A stretch of DNA of 64,000 bases from an uncultured Clostridia bacterium (GCA_934271265.1 CAKQRE010000003.1:62001-126000), one strand, 5' to 3'; positions 49,566-59,184 are shown, counted from the stretch's first letter. Notes: generated from the sequence alone by a model not told the origin. Program-made: numbers and translations.

Positions 49566-51449
49566 ATGGCATATCTGGCATTATACAGAAGATTTCGCCC
49601 GAGCGGCTTTCGCGGGCTGATCGGGCAGGATCACGTCGTTCGCACGCTGACCAATCAGATCGAGACCGGCAGGATCGGGCATGCATACCTTTTCTGCGGG
49701 GCGAGAGGAACGGGAAAGACTTCCGCGGCGAAAATCTTCGCGCGGGCGATCAACTGTCTTTCCCCCGAAAACGGTTCTCCCTGCGGTAAGTGCGAAGTCT
49801 GCCGCGCGCTGGCGGATCCTTCCAATCTCGATATTCTCGAAATGGACGCGGCTTCCAACAACAAAGTGGAAAACGTGCGCGAGATCCGCGATAAAATTCA
49901 GTATCCGCCCGTCAGCGGCAAGTACAAAGTTTATATCATCGACGAAGTGCACATGCTCACGACGGAAGCGTTCAACGCTCTTCTGAAAACGCTGGAAGAG
50001 CCGCCGAAGCATGCGGTGTTCATCCTTGCCACTACGGAGGTGCACAAACTGCCTTCCACCATTCTGTCCCGTTGCATGCGGTTCGACTTCCGTCTGATCC
50101 CCACGAAAGAGATCGCCGCGCTGATCGGAAAAATTTATCGTGAGATCGGTAAAGAATACGAAGAGGAAGCGCTTGTCGCGATCGCGAAGGCGGGGGCGGG
50201 CAGCGTGAGAGACGCTCTTTCCATTGCCGATATCTGTGTTTCTTACCGGGACGGAAAGCTGACCTATCGCGACGTGCTCGAGATCCTCGGCGCGACCGAT
50301 TCTTCGAAGATCACCGAAACGCTCGCGCATATTTTTGCCTCCGAAACGGGTGAAATGCTCGAGATCGTGGAAAGCCTTGCCGACTCGGGAAAGAGCATCG
50401 GCGTGCTTTGCCGAGATCTGATCTCACGGCTTCGGGAACTGATCGTCTGCAAAACGTGCAAAACGGCGAAGGAGATCCTCGAATTGCCGGAAGACGTGTT
50501 TTCTTCTCTGAAACAACTCGCCGATTCCGTAGACGAGCACAGATTGCTCCGGACGGTGGAGATCTTCAGCGAAACGGAAGCGACGCTTCGCTATTCGCAG
50601 ACGCCGAGGGTCGTGCTGGAAGCTGCGTGCATCAAAGCCGCCGAACCTGCGGCGGACTATAATATCGACGCTCTTCTTTCCCGTGTTTCCGCATTGGAAG
50701 AAAGGCTGAACAGCGGAAATTTCGTTGTGAAAACGGAAAAACCGCAGGCGGAAAACAAACCTTATACCGACCGCGTGACTTTGATGAAGGAAAAGGCGGA
50801 AGAACGACGGGCACCGACCGCGAAGAAGACGGCGAACGATTCCGGAGATTACGGAGACGACCCCGGTTTTGCGCCTCCGCCGGAAGACCCCGGGATCCCT
50901 CCGGAAGAGTTTTACGACGGCGGTTTTGCCGCGAGCGCGCCGACGGGACGTTCCCGCAGGGCGGCTCCCACGGAGTCGACCCGCACGACGGAAAGACCCG
51001 TTTCACCCGTTCCGGATCCCCGGGTTTCTCCGGCTCCGTCATCCGCGGGATCGACGGGATCCGCATCTGCTACAAGCCGGCAGGAAAAAACCGCGGTTTC
51101 TTCTTCGGCAGCGAACGAGCCGCCCGCGGGCGGAATGAGCGCTTCCCGGCTTTGGGGCACGGTGATCCGTAAACTTCGCGCGGGCGGAAACATCATGTTG
51201 TGGGTCGCATGTCAGGAAATGAAAGCGAGTTTAAGCGGAAGAACCCTTCGCATCGTCGCGCAGGACGACAGCGGCTATCAGGCGATCACGAAGGAAAGCA
51301 ATCTTGCCGTTCTTTCCGAAACGGTGAAAGGGATCGGCGATTACGAAGTGGAAGTCATAAAAGAAGGCGGCGGAACGTCGGAAGATCGCACGGCGGAAGT
51401 CGCGAAAACGCTGGAACACGATTTCGGCGCACCCGTTAAAATCAGATAA
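49566..51449 (+). CDS. dnaX: DNA polymerase III subunit gamma/tau
   Basis: The ATPase of the clamp loader, 627 residues. Domain I has Walker A CGARGTGKTS (Lys51), the zinc cysteines in CLSPENGSPCGKCEVC, Walker B IIDEVHML and the SRC motif ILSRCMRFDF; domains II-III follow to ~360. A 120-residue linker (430-550) rich in Pro, Ser, Thr and Arg leads to a ~100-residue tau-like C-domain. Intact AAA+ motifs indicate a working protein. It is followed by ybaB and recR, the conserved trio. Confidence 0.96.
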   Translation: MAYLALYRRFRPSGFRGLIGQDHVVRTLTNQIETGRIGHAYLFCGARGTGKTSAAKIFARAINCLSPENGSPCGKCEVCRALADPSNLDILEMDAASNNKVENVREIRDKIQYPPVSGKYKVYIIDEVHMLTTEAFNALLKTLEEPPKHAVFILATTEVHKLPSTILSRCMRFDFRLIPTKEIAALIGKIYREIGKEYEEEALVAIAKAGAGSVRDALSIADICVSYRDGKLTYRDVLEILGATDSSKITETLAHIFASETGEMLEIVESLADSGKSIGVLCRDLISRLRELIVCKTCKTAKEILELPEDVFSSLKQLADSVDEHRLLRTVEIFSETEATLRYSQTPRVVLEAACIKAAEPAADYNIDALLSRVSALEERLNSGNFVVKTEKPQAENKPYTDRVTLMKEKAEERRAPTAKKTANDSGDYGDDPGFAPPPEDPGIPPEEFYDGGFAASAPTGRSRRAAPTESTRTTERPVSPVPDPRVSPAPSSAGSTGSASATSRQEKTAVSSSAANEPPAGGMSASRLWGTVIRKLRAGGNIMLWVACQEMKASLSGRTLRIVAQDDSGYQAITKESNLAVLSETVKGIGDYEVEVIKEGGGTSEDRTAEVAKTLEHDFGAPVKIR

Positions 51450-51514
51450 TTGCAGACAAAGAAACAATCCCGCGGAAATCGCGGCGAAAACAGATAAAAA
51501 AGGAGATTATAAAA

Positions 51515-51856
51515 ATGGCAGGATACAGAGGAGGCTTCGGCGGATTCGGCGGCGGAGCGCAAATGCAGCAACTCATGAAACAGGCGCAGAAAATGCAGGA
51601 ACAGATGGCAAAAGCGCAGGAAGAGCTTGAAGAGGCAGAGATCACCGGCGAAAGCGGAAGCGGTCTCGTGAAGGTTGTGGTGAACGGGAAAAAGGTTGTG
51701 AGATCCCTTACCATCGCACCCGAGGCGATCGATCCGGACGACGTTGAAATGCTGGAAGATCTGATCGTTGCCGCCCTGAACAGCGCGTACGAACAAGCCG
51801 AGAAAATGCACGAGGAGAAAATGGGCGCGTTCGGTGGCGCGGGCGGCTTGCTGTAA
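51515..51856 (+). CDS. ybaB: YbaB/EbfC-family nucleoid protein
   Basis: A 113-residue DNA-binding protein. A Gly-rich start (GYRGGFGGFGGGAQMQQLMKQAQKMQEQMAKAQEEL) is followed by the family block VVVNGKKVVRSLTIAPEAIDPDDVEMLEDLIVAALNSA. It binds DNA as a dimer and is usually co-transcribed with dnaX and recR. The SD AAGGAGA precedes the ATG and recR starts 8 bases after its stop. Confidence 0.95.
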   Translation: MAGYRGGFGGFGGGAQMQQLMKQAQKMQEQMAKAQEELEEAEITGESGSGLVKVVVNGKKVVRSLTIAPEAIDPDDVEMLEDLIVAALNSAYEQAEKMHEEKMGAFGGAGGLL

Positions 51857-51864
51857 CATCGGTC

Positions 51865-52458
51865 ATGAAAGTATTTATCGAGCCGATCGGCAGGCTGATC
51901 AACGAATTTACGAAATTGCCGGGGGTCGGCAGCAAAACGGCGCAACGCTATGCGTATCGCGTGATCAATATGACGCAGGAAGAAGCCTCGGCGTTTGCCG
52001 AAGCGATCCTTCGCGCAAAGAAAGAAGTGCATTACTGCAAAGTCTGCGGAAATTTTACCGACGGCGAGGTGTGCGATATCTGCCGCGAACGCGATCATTC
52101 CGTGATCTGCGTGGTAAAAGAGCCGAAGGACGTGATCGCCATGGAAAAGGCGCACGAGTTCAAAGGCGTTTATCACGTTCTGCACGGGGTGATCAGCCCT
52201 ATGGACGGGATAACGCCGAACGATATCCGTATCAAAGAACTTCTTGCACGCGTGGCGGAAGGGGGAGTGAACGAGGTGATCATGGCGACCAACCCGGACG
52301 TGGAAGGGGAAGCTACGGCGATGTATATCTCCACGCTTTTAAAACCCCTCGGTGTTAAAGTTACCCGTCTTGCGCACGGGATCCCGATCGGCAGCGAGAT
52401 CGAGTATGCCGACGAGGTGACGATTTCCAGGGCGCTGCTCGACAGGAAACCCATCTGA
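51865..52458 (+). CDS. recR: Recombination protein RecR
   Basis: Loads RecA with RecO and RecF on gapped DNA. The 197-residue protein has the helix-hairpin-helix LPGVGSKTAQRYAYRVI, a zinc finger CKVCGNFTDGEVCDIC, a Toprim domain with VVKEPKDVIAMEKAHEFKGVYHVLHGVISPMDGI and NPDVEGEATAMYI, and the end LDRKPI. Full length. It closes the dnaX operon before a shared terminator with glyS. Confidence 0.97.
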   Translation: MKVFIEPIGRLINEFTKLPGVGSKTAQRYAYRVINMTQEEASAFAEAILRAKKEVHYCKVCGNFTDGEVCDICRERDHSVICVVKEPKDVIAMEKAHEFKGVYHVLHGVISPMDGITPNDIRIKELLARVAEGGVNEVIMATNPDVEGEATAMYISTLLKPLGVKVTRLAHGIPIGSEIEYADEVTISRALLDRKPI

Positions 52459-52495
52459 GTTCCGGCGGCTTTTTCCAGGGAATACAAACAATAAG

Positions 52496-52535
52496 AAAAA
52501 CGGCTTTCTTCCGATTCCGGAAGGAAGCCGTTTTT
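52496..52535. terminator. Bidirectional terminator between recR and glyS
   Basis: Five A, then CGGCTTTCTTCCG pairing with CGGAAGGAAGCCG (one G-T) over an ATTC loop, then five T (52531-52535). It can serve both recR (plus) and glyS (minus). Confidence 0.88.
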
Positions 52536-52572
52536 GATTGATTCAATATTGAAACGTGAGGCAATAAGCTTG

Positions 52573-53955
52573 TTAATAGGCGATTTTTTCTTCTACCCAC
52601 GAAACGAGATCTTTCAGAGGAAGACGGATCTGTTCCATGGAATCTCTGTCGCGTACGGTAACGGTATCGTCGTTTAACGTGTCGAAATCGACGGTCACGC
52701 AGTAGGGCGTTCCGATCTCGTCCTGACGGCGGTATCTCTTGCCGATCGAACCGGATTCGTCGTACGTGCACATAAAGTGTTTCGAAAGGGTTTTGTAAAC
52801 TTCTTTTGCCTTGTCTCCCATTTCCTTTTTCTGCAGGGGAAGAACGGCGACTTTGTACGCCGCGATCGCCGGGTGGAAGTGCATAACGACTCTCATGTCG
52901 CCCCCTTCGAGCGCCTCCTCGTCATAGGCTTCGGAGAGAACGGCGAGCATAAGTCTGTCCGCGCCGATCGAATATTCGATGTCGTACGGGATATATTTTT
53001 CGTTGGTAACGGGGTCGACGTAAAGCATGCTCTTGCCCGAAAATTCCTGATGGCGGGAAAGATCGTAATTCGTTCTGTTGTGAATGCCGTTGAGTTCCGA
53101 CCATCCCATGGGGAAAAGATACTGAATGTCGCACGCGCATTTTGCGTAGTGGGCAAGTTTTTCGTGATCTTTATAGCGCAGGCGTTCGGGCGCGAAGCCG
53201 AGGGAGAGAAGGAAATCCCACGCCGCTTTTTTATAGTATTCGTAATATTCGAGGTCGGTTCCTTCCTTGCAGAACCACTGATGTTCCATCTGCTCGAATT
53301 CGATGGTGCGGAAAATAAAGTTGCCCGGCGTGATCTCGTTGCGGAAGGCTTTGCCGACCTGAGCGATGCCGAAGGGAACTTTCGCGCGGGTGGATCTCTG
53401 AACGTTCTGGAAATTCACGAATTCGCCCTGCGCCGTTTCCGGGCGGAGATAAATCTTATTCTGGTTGGCTTCCGTTACCCCTCTCGACGTTTCGAACATC
53501 AGATTGAAGTTGCGGATGGGCGTCCAGTTGAATTTGCCGCAGATCGGGCATTTTACCTGATGCTCGTCGATATAAGCCTGCATTTCTTCCTGCGTCATCG
53601 CGTCGACGTCCACCGTGCCCTTGGAGTGCGCTTCGATCAGATTGTCCGCACGCTGACGGGTTTTGCATTCCTTGCAGTCCATCTTGGGGTCGGAGAAACT
53701 CGTGGTGTGCCCGGAAGCCTCCCATACTCTGCTGTTCATTAAAATGGCGGCGTCCACCCCGAAGGAGTTGTCGCTTTCCTGAACGAATTTTTTCCACCAG
53801 GCGCGCTTGATGTTGTTTTTGATCTCCACGCCTACGGGACCGTAATCCCAGGTGTTGCCCATTCCGCCGTAAATATCGCTGCCGGGGAAGATGATCCCGC
53901 GGGCTTTGCAGAGATTGACGAGTTTATCCATCGTGACGGCTCTGTTTTCTTCCAT
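52573..53955 (-). CDS. glyS: Glycine--tRNA ligase, homodimer type
   Basis: A 460-residue class II synthetase of the alpha2 (eukaryote-like) type. Visible: MDKLVNLCKARGIIFPGSDIYGG, motif 1 region, zinc-type cysteines in DCKECKTRQRAD and KCPICGKF, motif 2 FRTIEFEQMEHQWF with arginine, and motif 3 GADRLMLAVLSEAYDEE. The anticodon-binding domain ends in VSWVEEKIAY. I set the start at the ATG at 53955 (MEENRAV), preceded by GAGG; a longer open frame to 54069 covers the promoter. It faces recR tail to tail. Confidence 0.95.
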   Translation of the reverse strand: MEENRAVTMDKLVNLCKARGIIFPGSDIYGGMGNTWDYGPVGVEIKNNIKRAWWKKFVQESDNSFGVDAAILMNSRVWEASGHTTSFSDPKMDCKECKTRQRADNLIEAHSKGTVDVDAMTQEEMQAYIDEHQVKCPICGKFNWTPIRNFNLMFETSRGVTEANQNKIYLRPETAQGEFVNFQNVQRSTRAKVPFGIAQVGKAFRNEITPGNFIFRTIEFEQMEHQWFCKEGTDLEYYEYYKKAAWDFLLSLGFAPERLRYKDHEKLAHYAKCACDIQYLFPMGWSELNGIHNRTNYDLSRHQEFSGKSMLYVDPVTNEKYIPYDIEYSIGADRLMLAVLSEAYDEEALEGGDMRVVMHFHPAIAAYKVAVLPLQKKEMGDKAKEVYKTLSKHFMCTYDESGSIGKRYRRQDEIGTPYCVTVDFDTLNDDTVTVRDRDSMEQIRLPLKDLVSWVEEKIAY

Positions 53956-54040
53956 GATCGTTTTTACCTCGTTTGATTCTTGCGTCGATGCCGGGCGAAG
54001 AACGGCGGATCGCTCGTTCTCTGCCGGCAAGATTAAAACT

Positions 54041-54069
54041 ATTCTATGCTTTTTCGGAAATAAAGTCAA
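54041..54069 (-). promoter_or_regulatory. Sigma-A promoter of glyS (minus strand)
   Basis: On the minus strand TTGACT (54069-54064), 17 bases, TAGAAT (54046-54041). The leader to ATG 53955 is about 80 bases. Confidence 0.75.
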
Positions 54070-54098
54070 GCAAACGGATAAAAATCGCTTAAGAATAA

Positions 54099-54127
54099 TT
54101 GATAATTTGTTTCGTTTATGCTAAAAT
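54099..54127 (+). promoter_or_regulatory. Sigma-A promoter of glnS
   Basis: TTGATA at 54099-54104 and TAAAAT at 54122-54127 with a 17-base spacer and an extended TGC. It is divergent from the glyS promoter 30 bases away. Confidence 0.72.
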
Positions 54128-54161
54128 AGAGAAAATAAATTTTCGAGACGGAGCAGAAATT

Positions 54162-55832
54162 ATGGAAACCGAAAAAATAACGGCTGCGGAAACGGAAAAG
54201 GAAGAAGCGAACAACTTTATCGAAGACATTATAAACGAAGAGCTTGCCGAGGGAAAGGTCACGGAAGTCCATACCCGTTTTCCCCCGGAACCGAACGGCT
54301 ATCTGCACATCGGGCACGCGAAATCTCTTTGCCTGAATTTCGGCACGGCTAAAAAATATAACGGAAAGTGCAATCTGTTTTTCGACGACACGAATCCTTC
54401 CAAGGAAAAGACGGAGTTTGTGGAGGCGATCAAAGCGGATATCGAGTGGCTCGGCTTCCACTGGTACGAGATCCATTATGCGTCCGACTTTTTCGACGTG
54501 ATCTACGAAAAGGCGGAAGAGCTCGTGAAAGCCGGCAAAGCGTTCGTGTGCGATCTTTCCGCGGAGGAGATCAGCAAAACGCGCGGCACTTTGACGGAGC
54601 CGGGCACGGAAAGCCCGTGGAGAAACCGTTCCGTCGAAGAAAACCTCGAACTTTTCCGCGCCATGCGCGACGGTAAATTCAAAGACGGAGAAAAAGTCCT
54701 TCGCGCGAAGATCGATATGGCTTCGCCCAACATTAATCTGCGCGATCCCGTGATCTACCGCGTTCTCCGCGCGACCCATCACAGAACGGGAGACAAGTGG
54801 TGCATTTATCCTATGTACGATTTCGCTCATCCCATCTGCGATTCCATGCAAGGGGTCACCTTTTCGCTGTGCACGCTCGAATTCGAAGATCACCGCCCCC
54901 TTTACAACTGGGTGGTGGAAAATACGGGGGTGGAACACAAACCCCGTCAGATCGAATTCGCAAGGCTTGCCATCACGAATACGGTAATGAGCAAACGTTA
55001 CCTTAAAAAACTGGTGGAGGACGGCGCGGTTACCGGGTGGGACGATCCGAGAATGCCCACGCTGACGGGACTTCGCGCCCGCGGCGTTCCGGCGGAAGCG
55101 TTGAAAAATTTCTGCGAGGCGATCGGCGTCGCGAAAGCGAACTCGGAGATCGAGGTTTCCTATTTCGAGCACTTCATCCGCGATTATCTGAACGAGCATG
55201 CGGAGCGCGCGATGGCGGTGTTCGAGCCGATCGAAGTCGAGATCGTCAACTTCCCCGAGGGGACGGAAACGGAAGATTTCGAGATCAACCCGGGCGATCC
55301 CGAAAAGGGAACGAGAAAGATAACGATCTCGAAACATATTTATATCGACGCGGAAGATTTCTCTCTCTGCCCCCCGCCGAAGTATTTCCGTCTGAAAAAG
55401 GACGGATACGTGCGCCTGAAAAACGCTTATATCATCAAGTGCGAAGACGTTATCCTCGGCGAAGACGGCAGTATTAAAAAATTGCTTTGCTCTTACGTTC
55501 CGGAATCGAGAAGCGGTAACGATACGAGCGGCATCAAAGTGAAGGGCGTGATCCACTGGGTGAACGCGGAGGACTGCGCGGACGCCGAGATCCGCAAGTA
55601 CGATTATCTGCTGAAGGACGCCGAATATCCCGGACAGGATTTCTCGGAACGCATGAATTACGACAGCGTGCACGTGTACCGCGGAAAGTGCGAAGCCTAT
55701 CTCGGCGAAGCGGAAGAAGGCAAGAGCTTCCAGCTGATGAGAAAGGGTTATTACAGAAAGAAAACGGAAAACGGAAAGATCGTACTGTCGGAAATCGTCT
55801 CTTTAAAGGACGGATATAAGCCGCAGAAGTAA
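54162..55832 (+). CDS. glnS: Glutamine--tRNA ligase
   Basis: A 556-residue class I synthetase. PPEPNGYLHIGHAKSLCLNFG holds the HIGH site (49-52); the KMSKS equivalent is VMSKRYL; DDTNPSKEKTEFV and the two C-terminal beta-barrel domains follow (KHIYIDAEDFSLCPPPKYFRLKKDGYVRL). GlnRS is not universal in Bacillota, many of which use the GatCAB amidotransferase route, so its presence is notable. SD ACGGAGCAG before ATG 54162. Confidence 0.95.
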   Translation: METEKITAAETEKEEANNFIEDIINEELAEGKVTEVHTRFPPEPNGYLHIGHAKSLCLNFGTAKKYNGKCNLFFDDTNPSKEKTEFVEAIKADIEWLGFHWYEIHYASDFFDVIYEKAEELVKAGKAFVCDLSAEEISKTRGTLTEPGTESPWRNRSVEENLELFRAMRDGKFKDGEKVLRAKIDMASPNINLRDPVIYRVLRATHHRTGDKWCIYPMYDFAHPICDSMQGVTFSLCTLEFEDHRPLYNWVVENTGVEHKPRQIEFARLAITNTVMSKRYLKKLVEDGAVTGWDDPRMPTLTGLRARGVPAEALKNFCEAIGVAKANSEIEVSYFEHFIRDYLNEHAERAMAVFEPIEVEIVNFPEGTETEDFEINPGDPEKGTRKITISKHIYIDAEDFSLCPPPKYFRLKKDGYVRLKNAYIIKCEDVILGEDGSIKKLLCSYVPESRSGNDTSGIKVKGVIHWVNAEDCADAEIRKYDYLLKDAEYPGQDFSERMNYDSVHVYRGKCEAYLGEAEEGKSFQLMRKGYYRKKTENGKIVLSEIVSLKDGYKPQK

Positions 55833-55882
55833 AAAATGTACGGTCATTTCCGAAAAAACAGACGTTTTTTTCGAAATAAACA

Positions 55883-55911
55883 TTGACAATTGCGTGAAAG
55901 TGTATTATAAT
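55883..55911 (+). promoter_or_regulatory. Sigma-A promoter of the CvpA-like gene
   Basis: TTGACA at 55883-55888 and TATAAT at 55906-55911, spacer 17; the leader is ~25 bases. Confidence 0.82.
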
Positions 55912-55944
55912 AAATACAGATCATTATAAAGCGGGGATAGCGTT

Positions 55945-56631
55945 ATGTTCTTTTTAATCGATATCGTGCTGTTCGTCCTGCTCGGTTTGGCGATCCTTTT
56001 CAGCATAAAAAAAGGGTTTACCGGGCATTTCGTGTTCGGCATCGTGAAAACGGTTCTCTCTATCGCGGCAGGCGTCGGCGCGGCGGTCGGGCTTTATTTT
56101 CTTTTCGACAAAGTCGGCTGGCTCGGTCTGATGGGCGATAACGTTGCGTCGTTTTTCGGAAACGTCGGGGTGAATTTCGGTGAAACGTGGAATCAGGCTA
56201 CCTACGAAAAAATCTGCGCGATCATCGGTTTTATTCCCGTCGGGGTCATCGTTGCGATCGTCGTTTACGTTTTTATTTTCTTTCTCGTCGGTCTTTTATA
56301 TAAAGTGACTCTCGGGAAATGCAGGATCGATTGGAAACCGTGGAAGATCGTCGATAACGTGCTCGGGTTCGTTCTGAATATCGGTCTCGTATGCGCGTTG
56401 GTTCTTTTCTCTTTCGGCGCGGTTCACGCACTGAACGAGGGAGACAGATACAAAAACGTTATCGAAGGAGATCAGAAGCTTTACGCACCGGTAAACCGCT
56501 CGCTCGAGAAAACGGTCACTTCCGTGCACGAAAACATTTCGGCTGCTCCTTTCGGAGGGTTTGTTTACGAACACAATCCGTTGAACGACCTGATCGCCGG
56601 TTGGTTCGGCGTCGGGAAAGACGGCGAATGA
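55945..56631 (+). CDS. CvpA-like polytopic membrane protein
   Basis: A 228-residue protein with four hydrophobic segments: IDIVLFVLLGLAILFSIKKGFTG (the CvpA-like start with a positive loop), FGIVKTVLSIAAGVGAAVGLYFLF, IVAIVVYVFIFFLVGLLYKV and VLGFVLNIGLVCALVLFSFGAV. The last ~60 residues are polar. CvpA proteins are linked to envelope stress and biofilm in other bacteria, but the function here is not known. Single gene between its own promoter and terminator. Confidence 0.6.
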   Translation: MFFLIDIVLFVLLGLAILFSIKKGFTGHFVFGIVKTVLSIAAGVGAAVGLYFLFDKVGWLGLMGDNVASFFGNVGVNFGETWNQATYEKICAIIGFIPVGVIVAIVVYVFIFFLVGLLYKVTLGKCRIDWKPWKIVDNVLGFVLNIGLVCALVLFSFGAVHALNEGDRYKNVIEGDQKLYAPVNRSLEKTVTSVHENISAAPFGGFVYEHNPLNDLIAGWFGVGKDGE

Positions 56632-56674
56632 TAATTGGATCACACGTATCGTTAATTGTTTCTTTAATTTTCAG

Positions 56675-56712
56675 GGAAAAAGCCGATCGGAAGATCGACT
56701 TTTTCCTTTTTT
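56675..56712 (+). terminator. Terminator after the CvpA-like gene
   Basis: GGAAAAAG and CGATC (56675-56688) pair with GATCG and CTTTTTCC (56693-56706), each side one unpaired base, over GGAA, followed by six T (56707-56712). The remaining stretch to 57007 holds only the next promoter and a GCCGGAG/CTCCGGC hairpin in the leader. Confidence 0.82.
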
Positions 56713-56844
56713 CTTTTTTTCGGAACGGAATGATCGACCCGCCCGGGATCCGTTTTGTTGCATGCGCCGTGAAGTTTTTTCTTCTTTTAATTTTCTTTTG
56801 ATCAAAATCTCATTTGCGAAAATAAAAAATATTTCTTCAAAGGA

Positions 56845-56873
56845 TTGACAGATCCCGCGAATTATAATAAAAT
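56845..56873 (+). promoter_or_regulatory. Sigma-A promoter of the large lipoprotein gene
   Basis: TTGACA at 56845-56850 and TAAAAT at 56868-56873, spacer 17. The better TATAAT at 56863-56868 would leave only 12 bases. Confidence 0.65.
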
Positions 56874-57007
56874 ATATAATGAAAGACAAACGAGTCTGCG
56901 GTCGTTTCGTTTCAGGGGGGGGCGCCCGGAAAACGATCGCGCGGCATCGGTTTTTCGAAACCGCCGGAGAAAACGTGCGAAAGCTTTCCTCCGGCAAAGG
57001 AGAAAAT

Positions 57008-59041
57008 ATGAAAATGAAAAAGTTACTTACCGTGTTCACCGCTTTGTTCTGCTGCTTTATCACGGCGTTTGCGCTTACCGCATGCGAGAAAAACCAGGGC
57101 ACGGCGTCATGCGATCACGTTCTCGTGAAGCACGAGAGCGTTGCCGCGACCTGCCTGGCGGACGGAACGAAAACCTACTGGCAGTGCGAAAAGTGCAATA
57201 AATATTTTGCGGACGAAAAGGCGACGACCGAGATCACGCAGGCGGACACGATCGAAAAATCTGCCGGGGCGCACACCTTTGACGGCGGCTACACCTGCAC
57301 GAAATGCGGCGCGCAGCTTTTGACCGACGATTTTATGGGGAACCTTGCCCTTTCCGCAATGCAGGGTGGGATGAACGGATTCTCCGTCACGTTCGGCTAT
57401 GAATATTCTCACGCCAACAACGACGGGACGTACACGAAAACAAACAGCGTGAAAAACGGCGAAATCGTTTGCCGGTACACCTTGCTTCCCGATTCGGAAG
57501 GATCGTTTTCCGTTACGAATTTAACGATGAACGTTTCTTTTGCGGTCGAATCGTCGACCGGTGACGTTTCCGGAGGCGTAAAGAACGCAACGTCGACTCT
57601 CGCGAAGATCGTTCTGAAGGACGAAACGCTCTATGCGGAGGTCACCGCTGCCGGTAACGGAGAAACAGAAGGAGAAACGAATTATGCCAGCGTTCCCGCC
57701 GCGGTCATCGAAGACCTTATCAGGGCGATGATCGAAGGAAACGCCGGCGGTAACGGCAGCGAAGAAGCCGTATCTCTCGCATGGGAGAAAGAAGCGGCTC
57801 TTCTCGGCGAAAAGATCCCCGAAATACCGGGCGGTTCGTCCGATATCACCGAAATTATCACGACCGTTCTCGGCAATCTCGGTCAGGTGATCAAAGCTGC
57901 GTTCCTTCCCACGACGGAAGCGAACGGTTATTCCTTTGCGTTGAACTTCGGACTCCTCGACTCCTTGAACGAGGCTCTTTCGACGATGTCCGTTGCCGAT
58001 ATCTATAATCTTATTTACGGGATCGGCGGAAACACGCCCTCCGAAAATCCTTACGGGGATCTGACGGCGGCGATCGTCGAAAACTATCAGTCCGTTCTCG
58101 GTATGACGGTTGCCGACGCGCTCGCTATGCTCGAGCAGTCGTACGGCATCAATCTGCAGGCGGAGATCGAAGCTCTCAATCAGCAGATCGCCGCAGTATC
58201 GGGCGGAGAGCTCAAAAATATCGACGAATTGATCTTTGCGGCAACGCAGGGCAAAGTTCAGTCGAATATCACGGGGCTGCTCTCGGATAAAGAGTTTCTT
58301 GCGAAAACGGTAAAGACCGTTCTCACAGAGATCATTGCGAGTGCGGGAGACGGAACGACGACCGTTACTCTTCCCACGGCGGCGCAACTTGAAATGTATC
58401 TCGATACATACGGCAAAATGAACGTTTATCAGCTGATCGCGTCGATCGCTTCTCAGCAAGACGATACGATCACCGCGGCTTCGATCAAAGCGTCCGTCCA
58501 ATCGGTGATCGACGGGATCAGAAACGCGATCGACGTGAGGATCGTGACGGATAAGGAAGGACATCTGCAGTCCCTCAAGGTGGGTTATACGGAGAAAGAG
58601 GAAACCGAAACTACCGCGTCGTCGACGAGCGTGAATGCGACCCTTATGTTGGGAACGGGTTATATCTCGACCGTTGATTACTCGAACGTGGTAGAAAACG
58701 TGAAAAAACAGATCGTTTCGATGACGGTCGGCAACGTGTATACCGACGAAACGACGACGGCAACTTCGGAAGGAAATATCCTTACGGTCACCGTTACCGA
58801 AACGGCAACGAGCGAGGGAGAAACGACGGTCACCACCGTTACGGTTTACACGATCGATCTTTCCAAAGTGATTTACGCAAGTTCCGGGTCCGGCGCAAAT
58901 GCCGTGAAAGAAACCGTCGTCGTTGCGGATTACGTAAAAACCGTTACGACCGGGGAAGGAGAACCGACGATCGAAAAAGGGAAGTATCTGAAGGTATTCC
59001 TGATGGAAAACGGGAAATACCGGATGGGAGATCTTATCTGA
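57008..59041 (+). CDS. Secreted lipoprotein with Cys-pair module, unknown function
   Basis: A 677-residue protein: signal peptide with lipobox FALTAC (Cys ~26), then a module CDHVLVKHESVAATCLADG, YWQCEKCNKYFAD and YTCTKCGAQL with three Cys pairs that could bind zinc or form disulfides. From ~115 on come Ala/Thr/Ser-rich stretches alternating with helical repeats (for example NLALSAMQGGMNGFSV, LNQQIAAVSGGELKNIDELIF). The Cys module is one I have seen repeatedly in clostridial surface proteins; the remainder I do not recognise. I chose ATG 57008 (SD AAAGGAG); an open frame begins at 56879. Confidence 0.6.
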   Translation: MKMKKLLTVFTALFCCFITAFALTACEKNQGTASCDHVLVKHESVAATCLADGTKTYWQCEKCNKYFADEKATTEITQADTIEKSAGAHTFDGGYTCTKCGAQLLTDDFMGNLALSAMQGGMNGFSVTFGYEYSHANNDGTYTKTNSVKNGEIVCRYTLLPDSEGSFSVTNLTMNVSFAVESSTGDVSGGVKNATSTLAKIVLKDETLYAEVTAAGNGETEGETNYASVPAAVIEDLIRAMIEGNAGGNGSEEAVSLAWEKEAALLGEKIPEIPGGSSDITEIITTVLGNLGQVIKAAFLPTTEANGYSFALNFGLLDSLNEALSTMSVADIYNLIYGIGGNTPSENPYGDLTAAIVENYQSVLGMTVADALAMLEQSYGINLQAEIEALNQQIAAVSGGELKNIDELIFAATQGKVQSNITGLLSDKEFLAKTVKTVLTEIIASAGDGTTTVTLPTAAQLEMYLDTYGKMNVYQLIASIASQQDDTITAASIKASVQSVIDGIRNAIDVRIVTDKEGHLQSLKVGYTEKEETETTASSTSVNATLMLGTGYISTVDYSNVVENVKKQIVSMTVGNVYTDETTTATSEGNILTVTVTETATSEGETTVTTVTVYTIDLSKVIYASSGSGANAVKETVVVADYVKTVTTGEGEPTIEKGKYLKVFLMENGKYRMGDLI

Positions 59042-59089
59042 AATTGCGGTAGCTGACGCAGCCGCAAATCGATTTAAACCTTAAAAACG

Positions 59090-59127
59090 ATCGGGTCGCT
59101 TGTTATCGGGCGACCCGATTTTTATTT
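59090..59127 (+). terminator. Terminator after the large lipoprotein gene
   Basis: ATCGGGTCGC (59090-59099) pairs with GCGACCCGAT (59110-59119), then TTTTATTT. A preceding hairpin TTGCGG/CCGCAA lies at 59044-59067. Confidence 0.85.
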
Positions 59128-59184
59128 CGTTCCGACGAACTTCGGCACGCGGTATCGTCGCCCGGGCAAAGTTTCGTTTTTTAC

